A stretch of 64,000 nucleotides of DNA. It comes from Zelonia costaricensis. Taxonomy: Eukaryota > Euglenozoa > Kinetoplastea > Trypanosomatida > Trypanosomatidae. Below, piece by piece: positions 10,141 through 19,200 of the stretch. Under the pieces are notes generated by a model that saw only the letters and a program-made list of their open reading frames with translations, did not search any database and was not told where the DNA came from. The stretch is from contig JASAOO010003554.1 of NCBI GenBank assembly GCA_030849075.1, forward strand, positions 62,001-126,000. Direction: 5' to 3'. Numbering within the stretch: position 1 is the first letter of the stretch; every line of letters starts with the position of its first letter. The position numbers and the translations under genes were made by a program.

Positions 10141-10452
10141 AGGACTGCGTGCACAATCACCCGAAGCGCACGTCAGCAACGTGGATCAACGTGCCAAGCG
10201 CAGCGTCGACGGCAGCGCCCAGGCTGCGCACGGCGACGTCAGACACGGGAGAGCACGAGTGAGAAGGGTGCCAGATCAACAGACTGGCGGGCAGGGGAGA
10301 AAGGAAAGAGAGGAGCACAAACAAGACAAGCGAGCGGGCGAGGTAATCGAAAGCGGGTGAAGATCAGCAGCAGGGGCCCGACAGAAAAGACCTTTTTTGA
10401 GGGGTGAGGCGTGTCGACAGCGCTGACGTCACGCTTCGACCGTGCTGGACGA

Positions 10453-10530
10453 GGGGGGGGGGGGCGACGGTGGAGGGGGGGGGGGGCGAAGAGCGGGGGA
10501 GCGGGGGGATGGGGGAGGGGGGAGGGGGGC
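10453..10530 (+). repeat. Cluster of long G runs on the template strand
   Basis: At least seven runs of five or more G occur within 80 bases, including two runs of twelve or more. They are on the plus strand, which is the template strand for this gene cluster, so the RNA would be C-rich. Such spacing fits the usual definition of a potential G-quadruplex. It may also serve only as an extended polypyrimidine tract in the RNA. Confidence 0.6.
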
Positions 10531-11116
10531 GGTAGTGCGGGACGCGTCAAGCGCACTGTACTTGTGTCTGTGAAAGGCTGAGGGTGCTGGGAGGAGGAGG
10601 ATTGCGGGTGATGTCCTCTACAGAGCGTGCGTGCGTCTGGGGTGCGTGCCTGTGCGCTACAGAGAAAAGGCAGCGGGCCGGTGAGTGGTAGAGGTCGGAC
10701 AACAGCGGTACATACACAAACACACACACGCGCGCGATGTGAACGGGGGGTCCTTGCACGTGGCTTGACCCGCGTTTGCGTGAGCGTGTGGGTGCGTGTA
10801 CGCTCTGTGTGTCCGCAAGACAGCGTCGACAGCGCGCCAAGTGGCGTCGCTGCACAGCTCCTACGCTTGTCTGGGTGAAGCAGCAAAGGAGCTGAGGCCA
10901 AATCGCGTGAGAGAGATGTCAGTGGGTAGGCGTAACGTCCGGTGTGGGTACGTGTGTTTGTGTTTGTGTTTGTGTGGGTGTGTGTGTGTGTGTGAGATGT
11001 CTAGTGGTAGGATACGTGAGGGTGCTACAGGATGGTGATGACGTGCCAACGATATCGTGTGGACGACACCTGCGCGGCGATCGAGAAGGCGCACGTATTG
11101 GACAGCCGGTATCGAC

Positions 11117-11121
<5 letters not shown>

Positions 11122-11152
<31 letters not shown>
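11122..11152. repeat. GT dinucleotide repeat
   Basis: About fifteen perfect TG units on plus, read as CA on the coding strand. It lies in the spacer between the stop of the four-TM gene (11711) and the PFK-2-like gene. Confidence 0.9.
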
Positions 11153-11153
<1 letters not shown>

Positions 11154-11710
11154 CGTGTAGGAAGAGGTTGGGGGCATGCGGAGGATAGAGAGAGAGCAGC
11201 TGCAGGGCAGGAGAGGCGGAGTGGGCACGGGCAGGCACGTCCGTGGCGCAGAGGCGTGAGCCGCGCCATCGTAGCGGCGCGCGAGAAGGGGGCAGGCGGA
11301 GGGTGAGGCGCAATCGCGCGGCGGCGCAGGGCCTGAGAGAGAGAGAGGGGAGGGGATCTACCTTTGGTTGTTTGTGTGCGTGCGTGTCTCCGTGTTGCAC
11401 AGGCGTGATGGAGGACACGAGATGTACCCACAAGCAGAAGAAAAACGGAGAAACAACGGGCACGCGCGAAGACGACGCACGCCGGCACGCACACGCACGC
11501 AGTTGGCGAGAAAGCCAAGCGGCAAGCCAGAGCGCATCGTCTCTGGCCTTGTATGTATGAGGATGTATGCACGTCCGGGTGAGCTTGTGTGACTTCACTC
11601 ATCTAGGCCTCCATCAAGCGTGGGGGTGGTCGCATGACATGCATCGCCTTCATCGCCTCCCGAGTCTATCCTCAACCCTTCCCCCCTCCCCTCCCCGCAC
11701 CGTGGGCCTT

Positions 11711-14700
11711 TTAGAAGAAGAGGTTGAGCAGAAAGGCAATCCACAGCACGGCCATGCGCGTCGCGTACACGCTCATCACCGCACGCCACACCCGCCCCGA
11801 CGCCACCGCCGCCGGTGCGACATCGACCTCCGTGGCGGAATCGGCGAGGGCGTACGTTGCGAGCGGCGCCGCAGCTGCACGCGCCGGCAGCGTCCGACTG
11901 CGCCTCACCCCGCCGCCACCCAAGTCCGCCGTAGACACCGGCGTGACGTTCACCGTCGTCCACGCGTGCGGCAGCACGACGCTGTCGTTGTCGACGCGCC
12001 GCACGGGCGGTGTGCTGTCTGCAGCCCACCACGACGACGGCTGCGCCAGCCACATCAGCTCCACACTGCGCTCATCCACGAACGCGATTTCGACCAGCGT
12101 CAGCGCGAGCGCCGTGACGACGCACCACAGGCGCGGCTGCAGTAGCACGTGCAGATACAAGGAGGCGGGCACGACGGGGTCGCTGCGGTGTGTGTCGGGG
12201 TCCATGGCTGCTGCCAGGGCCCGCCCGGCCTCCGTCGTGGCTGCAGCGGCGGCCGCGCTGGCGCTCTCGCGGTACCGCATCGACCCATCTTCGCCATCGC
12301 TGCGGCTCTTCCTGTTACGTGCGCCATTTGCGGAGGCTGCAGCCGCGCCACAGCCGCGCCAGCACGCGCGTGCGAGCTGGCAAAGTGTATTGCACATCCA
12401 CTGCATCGCGCGCCGCTCGGCGTAGTCGGCTGTGCGGGTGAGAAAGTTGTCCGCAGAGAGACCGCCCTCGAGCGTGCAGGTGGGGAAGAGGAGGAGCGGC
12501 AGCGGAAGCGGGGCACCGCGCGGCCGGCTGGCACCACCCGCCACACTGCTCACCGCCGCGCCGCGTCCCGCACCACCGGCGCCCGCGAGCGGACTCGCCA
12601 CCGCTGCCCCGCGCAGACGCCACTGCGGAGGGGCGTGCCGCCCTGCGGCGCTGGCGCGTCCGGCGTTGGGGCTGCCCGCGACGCTCGCGTGGTGTGCCAG
12701 CAGCGGGTTGAAGCGCGCCGTGCCCCCGCCGGATGCGCCGCTGCGTCCTTGCGGCGAGAAGAGGTTCCCGCTCGACGGGGACAGCAGCGTGCCCTCCATG
12801 ACGGCGCCGTCAAAGCCGGGGTAGTGCGCGTCCGTGTAAGAGCCCTCCCGCCCGCGGGGCGAGGGCAGGTTGGAAAGCGAGCTGTTCAGCGGTCCGCCAC
12901 CGCCACCGCCAACCCACCCGTAGGTCTGCCCGTACGTGGCACCGAGCCCGGCGTGTCCGTAGCTAGCGCCCAGGCTTAGGCTGTAGTTGAGCGGGTCGCG
13001 CCGGTGGCGGTTGTACGGCGTGTACGTGGCCGCAGCTCCCCCGAACGTATGCCCGGCGCCGTCCAGCAACTCGTCCCGCATCAGCGCCGCCACATTCGTG
13101 TACGTGCCACCAGCAGAGGTGCCAAGCGCGTCGTCTCGCGAGAGCGGCGAGCTGGCGGTGGCGAAGAGGACGGAGCGGGAGGTTTCGTCGACGTGCGCGT
13201 CCATCCCGGCGTGGCGCGGGCGGTGGCCGGCAGCCGCGGGGCGCCGTGCGGAGGTGGACAAGCTGCGCGGGCCCCAGTAACCCCGACCCCCACCACCACC
13301 ACCGGTACTGGAGGACGCGTTGTCGTCACTGCTGACGTGGCCCCCCGCACTGCCACTGCGCGGGGGCCCTCCCGGGACGCGCCGCCGTGCGGCTCCCCCG
13401 CCACTCACACTCCCTTCGCCACCGGTGAAGTCGCCGTCGGCGTGCTCGCGTCGCAGCCAGCGCCGGCGCTGCACCATCCAGTAGCGCTCCGCCACGCCCC
13501 ACGGCACGGGCGCGTAGCCCGTGATGACGAGCAGCAGACAGAGAAAAAGCATCAGCGCCGTGTGGTAGGGCTGCAGCAAGGCGAGAAAGACGGCGGCGGC
13601 GGGGTGGCCGGTCTCCAGCACCGGCAGCAGCTGCGCGGCGACGCCGGCGCCTGAGCCCGCAGCGGCAGGCGAAGCGGAGATGTTCGGTAGCAGCGCGAGG
13701 AGAAGCACGGCGGTGCGCGCTGACGCTGCCGCGGCGGCTGCACCGCCCTCCGCGTCGCCGCCCGTGTACGGCGCTGGGAAGGGCACCGTCATGGCCAGCA
13801 GCGCCAGCAGCGCCACGCCAGCCGCCAGTGCGCCGAGGAAGACGTGCACGCGCTGCAGGTAGCGCAGCGTGGACACGAACCGCGGCCGGTAGGTCGCCGC
13901 GTCGTAAAGCCAGTAGAAGCGGCTGTGCGCCATGGCCGTTCCGCTGGCGCTCGCCGCCGCCGCACCGGATGTGGTGCCGTCCTGCCGCCGTCCCCCGCCA
14001 CGCTGCCTCTCCTCGCCGCTGCGGCCGTACAGCAGCCGGGCCCAGCGCCGCGCCCGCCGTGCCTCCTCCTTCGCTTGGGCGTGGCGCAGCTCCTCCTCCA
14101 CGCCGTACCGCGCGAGGAGGTCGGCGTGATGCGCGTGGTCGAGGAAGAGACCGTTGGGCTGCTCCACGTAGCGGTGGGCCCGCAGCGGCGGCCGCCCCGC
14201 CGCGGCACCGCCGCCCCCGTGCGACGCAGCGAGCGTTGGGGCCGCAACGGCCTCAGTGGCGTCCGCCTTGTCTGGCGTGTCCGCTGCGCCGCTCGTGCCG
14301 CTGCCCTCGCCGATGGAGTCGCGCGCCCTGTCGGACACGGACGTGGACCCACACGCTGGCGGTACGGCGGCACCCGTCACCGGCGTCACCGCAGCAGAGG
14401 CATCTGCGGCAGAGGGCGGCGGTGGAAGGCGGCGCGGTGGTGGTGAGAGTCGCACGACGGCACCGCCACCATCGCCTCCGTCGCCGGCCCGAAAATCGGG
14501 GCGACTCTGCAGCACGTTGACGGAGGTGGTCCCTGCGCCACTGCTGCGCACCGACGGGCGCACAATGACCTCCTCCAGCACGTTGCCCGCTGCGCCGGCC
14601 TCGCTGCCGGCGTGGCCGCCCCAGTGGCTGGCGCTGCTGCGGAAGCCGCGCTCAAGCTGCGTGTCTGCCGCGCTGGTAAGCGTGCCACCTGTTGGCGCGA

Positions 14701-15430
14701 AGCTCGCCTCCCAGCCCGCGCCCTCGTCCTCCTCCTCCTCCGCGTCCCCCGCGTCCACGGCAGGGTCGCGCGGCTGCTCCGCCTTCCCGCGCGTTCGCTT
14801 CACCGGCAGCGGCCGCGTGCCCCGCCGCCCGGGCCGCGAGGCCGTCGCCGCGGGTGGCGGCGTGGCCGAGTGCTTTGGCACAGGGCTGTTGCTTGCGACG
14901 TACCACGCCTGCAGCTGGCTCGGCACACACTCCTCCTGCGAGTCGGCGTCGCTGTCCGCCCCGATGGGGGTCTCCGCCTTGGCGCGCCGCGACGGCTGGC
15001 CACCGAGCGAGGCGGCGGCGTCGCCGCGGGTGAAGACGGCGCTGTGCTCAAAGTCGAGGGCGCCGCGCTCTCGGAAAAACCGGCGCTCCTGCCGCTCGCG
15101 CTGCCGGCGCCGCCACTCCGCCCGGGCCGCGGCGGCCTCGGGGCTGTCGCCGTCGATGCCGAGCCCCGCGCGATGCCCGACCTGCGCGCGGAGGTGGGCG
15201 GCGAACGACCAGGCGGACTTGCGCGGCCGCGAGCCCTCCGCTGCGGTGGCGGCCGCGTCAACACCGCCAATGAGCCCAGGCGCGGCGTTCATCAGATCCT
15301 CCATCGCGCTGTAGTCGGCGTCGCTCGCATCCGTTGTAGAGGTCGTGCTGGAGGCGGAGTCGCTCTCTTCGAAGAGCGTCGTGGGGTCGCGGTAGCCGGC
15401 CGCCGAGGCACCGGCGGGGTTGTGCCGCAT
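11711..15430 (-). CDS. Hypothetical multi-pass membrane protein (four predicted membrane segments)
   Basis: The protein has 1239 residues. The frame extends to a GTG at 15586, but the translated extension is His/Pro/Thr simple sequence from a GT-rich leader, so the first ATG at 15430 was chosen. The N-terminal 500 residues are Ser/Ala/Gly-rich and hydrophilic, with an Asp/Glu-rich patch. Hydrophobic segments occur at about 520-545 (VFLGALAAGVALLALLAM), about 620-645 (ALMLFLCLLLVITGYAPVPW), about 1090-1115 (LWCVVTALALTLVEIAF) and at the extreme C terminus (MAVLWIAFLLNLFF). A weaker hydrophobic stretch lies near 575-595. A long Gly/Ser/Tyr-rich loop of more than 300 residues separates the two membrane pairs. 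Just before the second pair is a compact Cys/Trp-containing region (about 980-1030) that looks more conserved than its surroundings. I do not recognise the family. A role in an organelle or nuclear envelope membrane is possible but unsupported. Confidence 0.8.
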   Translation of the reverse strand: MRHNPAGASAAGYRDPTTLFEESDSASSTTSTTDASDADYSAMEDLMNAAPGLIGGVDAAATAAEGSRPRKSAWSFAAHLRAQVGHRAGLGIDGDSPEAAAARAEWRRRQRERQERRFFRERGALDFEHSAVFTRGDAAASLGGQPSRRAKAETPIGADSDADSQEECVPSQLQAWYVASNSPVPKHSATPPPAATASRPGRRGTRPLPVKRTRGKAEQPRDPAVDAGDAEEEEDEGAGWEASFAPTGGTLTSAADTQLERGFRSSASHWGGHAGSEAGAAGNVLEEVIVRPSVRSSGAGTTSVNVLQSRPDFRAGDGGDGGGAVVRLSPPPRRLPPPPSAADASAAVTPVTGAAVPPACGSTSVSDRARDSIGEGSGTSGAADTPDKADATEAVAAPTLAASHGGGGAAAGRPPLRAHRYVEQPNGLFLDHAHHADLLARYGVEEELRHAQAKEEARRARRWARLLYGRSGEERQRGGGRRQDGTTSGAAAASASGTAMAHSRFYWLYDAATYRPRFVSTLRYLQRVHVFLGALAAGVALLALLAMTVPFPAPYTGGDAEGGAAAAAASARTAVLLLALLPNISASPAAAGSGAGVAAQLLPVLETGHPAAAVFLALLQPYHTALMLFLCLLLVITGYAPVPWGVAERYWMVQRRRWLRREHADGDFTGGEGSVSGGGAARRRVPGGPPRSGSAGGHVSSDDNASSSTGGGGGGRGYWGPRSLSTSARRPAAAGHRPRHAGMDAHVDETSRSVLFATASSPLSRDDALGTSAGGTYTNVAALMRDELLDGAGHTFGGAAATYTPYNRHRRDPLNYSLSLGASYGHAGLGATYGQTYGWVGGGGGGPLNSSLSNLPSPRGREGSYTDAHYPGFDGAVMEGTLLSPSSGNLFSPQGRSGASGGGTARFNPLLAHHASVAGSPNAGRASAAGRHAPPQWRLRGAAVASPLAGAGGAGRGAAVSSVAGGASRPRGAPLPLPLLLFPTCTLEGGLSADNFLTRTADYAERRAMQWMCNTLCQLARACWRGCGAAAASANGARNRKSRSDGEDGSMRYRESASAAAAAATTEAGRALAAAMDPDTHRSDPVVPASLYLHVLLQPRLWCVVTALALTLVEIAFVDERSVELMWLAQPSSWWAADSTPPVRRVDNDSVVLPHAWTTVNVTPVSTADLGGGGVRRSRTLPARAAAAPLATYALADSATEVDVAPAAVASGRVWRAVMSVYATRMAVLWIAFLLNLFF

Positions 15431-15603
15431 GACGAGCGCTCCGGTGACGGCGCCTGCGCGTGCGTGCGTAGGAGTACGTGTCTGGGTGTGTGTGGGTGTG
15501 GGTGGGTGGGTGGGTGGCTGTGGGTGTGTGTATAGGTGTTTGCGATGTCTATGGAGGGGGGTGCGTCTATGCAGCGACGATGTCACGTGTTGGAGAGATG
15601 GGG

Positions 15604-15621
15604 CTAAGAGGGGAGGTAGGC
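15604..15621 (-). other. Possible spliced-leader acceptor for the four-TM gene
   Basis: On the coding strand a short pyrimidine tract ends in AG at 15605-15604, about 174 nt upstream of the ATG at 15430. A second AG at 15568-15567 is equally plausible. This is a weaker candidate than those of the other genes. Confidence 0.3.
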
Positions 15622-16012
15622 TATGGGCGTGTCGATGTGCTTACCGTCAGCGCACCTGCGCGTGCGTGCGTGCGGGGGTGACGAGCGGTGGAGAAGGCAA
15701 GTGCGAGTGGAAGAGGCGCAGAGGCGAAAGCAGCAGAGCATCGCCGCAAGGGCCGCCTATGCACGACACGAGCGGGCCCACCCACCCACCCACCCCCCCC
15801 TCTGCGACGACGACACACGCAGCCGTGGGAATACAAACGAGAAGGCATCCACAACACGCGACGCACACCCACGCACCCACACACTCGTCAAAGGACAGCA
15901 GTAGGTGGGGGAGTCAGATGCGCAGCCTGCGCTCGTGGCGAGGAGAAGCTTCAGCTTTCTCCTTCACAGACTCTCCCTCTGACGGGAGCTACCAAGGACG
16001 CGAGATGCTCCC

Positions 16013-16222
16013 AAGGGAGACCAGCGGCGATGCGGTGACGGCGAAGGGAGGGGAGAGAGGACATTGAGCAGCCGTGGTGCGACTCACCCACCCCATCGCG
16101 TTGGACCGCCCCCCCCCCCCNAAGGGAGACCAGCGGCGATGCGGTGACGGCGAAGGGAGGGGAGAGAGGACATTGAGCAGCCGTGGTGCGACTCACCCAC
16201 CCCATCGCGTTGGACCGCCCCC
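16013..16222. repeat. Direct duplication of about 101 bp flanking a single N (probable assembly scar)
   Basis: Positions 16013-16113 recur, apparently without mismatch, at 16122-16222, an offset of 109 bp. Between the copies lie the end of a C homopolymer (16109-16120) and the lone N at 16121. In the second copy the C run is interrupted by T after five bases. Identical copies meeting at an N next to a homopolymer are what two overlapping contig ends joined without merging would give. A real tandem duplication is less likely but possible. The duplication lies in the 3' flank of the gene ending at 16270 and does not touch coding sequence. Confidence 0.85.
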
Positions 16223-16269
16223 TCCCCCCTGCCCATCTCCTTCCCCCTCCTCACGGTTGCGCTGCGCCG

Positions 16270-19200
16270 CTACCACGGCACGCGAGCACGCTGCTCCTGC
16301 TGGATGCGCTGCACCTGCGCCTGCAGGACCTGGTTGACGGCGTGCGGTGGCGAGGTCACATGCGCGGCCGGTGGGGCCGCCGCTGCAGACGCCTCGCCGC
16401 GTGCCCGGTTCAGCCCCTCGTCCACCACCGCACGCGTCGTCTGGAAGGGCAAGGGAAACGACGGCGGGGCACCCGTGGCGGTCCGCGTTGTTGCCGTGGC
16501 AGCCGTCGTGGTGGTGGTGGTGGTGGTGGTGCCGGCGGTGGGGAGCGCGGCGGCGGGTGCCCGCTGCGATGGCGGCTGCCCTCTCGCAGGGTGCCGAGTC
16601 GCGCCACTGCGGCTGCTGGTCGAGGTGCTCGTCAAGCTCAGCTCACTCCACGCCGCTGCCGCTGCTACGAACACGGACGCGGGTGCTGTGGTTGCTGCAG
16701 CGGGAACGAGGGCGCCGAGCTCGTCAGGCTGACCCGGCGCCTTGTGCCTCCTCAGGCCGTCGTGTCCTGCACCAGCGCCGCGGTACGGCGACCCGCGTCC
16801 GGCAGCCGCTGCAGGCTGGCCGATGGCTGTCGTTTCGGCGGAGGCGGCCGGCAGTGTCACGGCGTACGAGCTGTTGCCCATCGCGGACGCAAACGAAACC
16901 TCCGGCGCACCGGCCGCCGCAGACGGCGCCACTGCGGAGAAAGCGGACGTCGCCGCCGCCGCCGCCGCGGCATCGTCGGCGTCCGCCATGCACTGATGCG
17001 CGCGCAGAGCCGCCGCCAGTGCGGCCTGTACTTCCACCGATGCCCGCGGGGGGAGAAGGCGGCTGGGGCCGTGAGCAGCACCAACGTCTTCCACAGGCGC
17101 CGTGTCGTCGCGCGCGCGTGATGTAGAGTGTGTGTCGCTTGACGTGTACCGTGTCGTTGCCGTGCTCGCCGTGCTGCCGCTGCCGCTGTTGCCCCGGCGC
17201 CGCTGCGTGTCGAGCACCGGACGCGACTTGCGTGTTGGGGCGTGTCGGTACACCTCCGCGGCGTGTGCGACGCTCGGGGTTGCCTGCGCCGCACCGGGTC
17301 GCAGCGCGGACGGCGTGGCCGAAGACGTCGAGTCCGACGACGACGCGGTGCGCAGCGAAGATGGCAGCGACGGCGAGGCAGTGGAGGTGGAGGCGATCGA
17401 TGAGGTCGAGGTGCCGAGGTTGCGGGTGGACGGGCCGGAGGCGGCGTACCGCACGCGCGGGTCCGGCGACGGCGCGACAAGGGCGAGTGCGACGTCCACC
17501 TGCGGCTCAGGCGGCGACGCGGCCGTCTGTGCCGCGGCTGTGAGTCCCTTCATCAACCCCGCTGCTGCCGCTGCGGCGGCTGATGATGCCCTCGCGCTGC
17601 TCCTGCTGCGACGGCGAGGAAGGCTCGCTGGCTGCGATGCCGCGCCACCACCGAACTGCCGGACCCACTCGAGCACGAAGCTCATGACGGGGTCCCGCAC
17701 CGGTGGCGGCACCGACGGAGCGGACGAGGCTGCGGCGGCGGCGGCGGCGGCAGATCGAGTTGCCGACGCCACGTGCGATGGCGAAGGAGGCAGTGACAGC
17801 GGCTGGGGTGGAGGCGCCGCCGGGGGTGGAGGGGGCGGCGGGGCCGCCATGCCGCTGGTTGCGCGGCTAGGCGATGCCTCGGGGCTTGGCACAGCTGCGA
17901 GGTCTGCAGATGGCTTGGGCGTGGCGGTTCTACGGTGGGCGACCACGTCGCGGGCCACAACGCGGAGCCGCTCTACTGCGTGCCGCTGCTCTTCCTCGCG
18001 GTCCACCAAGCCCGCACGCTGCTGCTGCTCCTGGTCGCACAAACTCCTTAGCAGGAGCAGCAGGAGCGTCGGCGAGATCGCGGATGCAGGCGCTGGCGTG
18101 TCGTGCGGGGTTGGGGGCGTGTTGGGTACATCCGCCGCGACGGCCGGGGCCGCAGGGGAGCCCGCGGCCCACCCAGTCACCTCGCTCGACACCAACGGAG
18201 GCGGCGGCGGTGGTGGCAACGAGAGCGCTGGACTGAGTGACACCGATGGCGCACCAACAGACACACGTGCCACGGCGTCCGCTGGCACCTGCGGAAGCGA
18301 CAAGGCTGCCGTTGCCGCTGCCAACTCGGGCTCTGCCCGACTGCCCGCACCGTCTTGCATCTTCGAAATCTCGATGGACTCCATCGCGGGTGCATCCTGC
18401 AGGGGCAGCGTCGGCGCCTCCGTCACGGTCTCCGTAGGTCGCCGTTCCACCTGCACAATCACGTCGCGGCGGTCTTCCATCGCGAGCCAAGGGCTCGGCA
18501 GCTGCTCCTGCTGCATCGGCGGGTACCATCGGCGTGGCCCATCGCCAGCCACACCTGCCCCCAGCCCCGTCATAACGTGCTGCATGGCGGGACTGAGGTC
18601 TACGACGACGCGCACCTCCTGCGCCGCAGGGGTGGCGCTCCCGCCGGCTGCGCGCGACGGCGGCTGCAGCGGTACGAGTACGGTCGCCATCGCAGGTGCG
18701 ACGGGGGTGGCGGTGCTGGTGGCGGCATCGGCGCCCTGCCCGTCCACCGCGGGTGGCGCAACGGCTAGCACAGCTGTCGTCGCCCTTCCGGATGCGCCGC
18801 CCGCATCTGTACGATCCGTGGCGCCGTCGGGATGCAGCACATCGTGCGCGACGCCCACCGCGGGGCTGCCCGTCTCCGCCGCGTCCTCCAGCCAGGCGGT
18901 GGCCGCGAAGCGGGGAATACGGACGTGCTCGTGACGCGGCTGCGGCTTGTCCGATGCCGCTGTGGCGGCGGCGACGGCGGGGTGGCGGTGATACGACGCT
19001 GCGTGCGACTGCGCCAGAGCGGCGTACACGGCGTCCTGCAGCGTAGCCTCCGCCAGCGCCCGGGCCAGCTCGTCGTCCATGCCCACCACCAGCTGTGTCA
19101 CAGGCGACTGCGGCGTGGGTTCTGCTCCCCGTGGTGGCGATGTTCGTGGCGATGCTGCGGCATCGAGGCGACTGGCCAACATCAGACGCAGCAGCTCGTC

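Larger units (their letters stand above)
9972..11710. other. Intergenic region, 1.74 kb, with G-run cluster and GT repeats
   Basis: It lies between the stop of the four-TM protein gene and the ATG of the PFK-2-like gene. No supported gene is present; open frames here are Pro/Arg/His-rich translations of simple sequence. Visible structure is a cluster of G runs on plus (10453-10530), a TG run near 10981-10994, and a pure GT run at 11122-11152. The acceptor at 10101-10102 leaves about 130 nt as 5' UTR. The remainder is expected to be the 3' UTR of the upstream gene and spacer. Confidence 0.55.
15431..16269. other. Intergenic region containing an N and a local duplication
   Basis: No gene is seen. 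Next to the ATG of the four-TM gene is a G/T-rich stretch (15476-15540), read as CA/CCCA on the coding strand. CA-rich sequence lies at 15820-15890. The part nearest the stop of the 2859-residue protein contains a single undetermined base at 16121 flanked by a direct duplication (listed separately), so the true length of this spacer is uncertain. Confidence 0.6.

Noticed and set aside
9969..10160. Starting the PFK-2-like protein at the GTG at 10160
   Set aside because: Nuclear genes of this kind start at ATG. The segment contains a polypyrimidine tract and AG that would be trimmed by trans-splicing, and it translates as His/Pro/Thr simple sequence. The same reasoning rejects GTG starts at 15586, 33755, 35559, 39674, 47585 and 52872.
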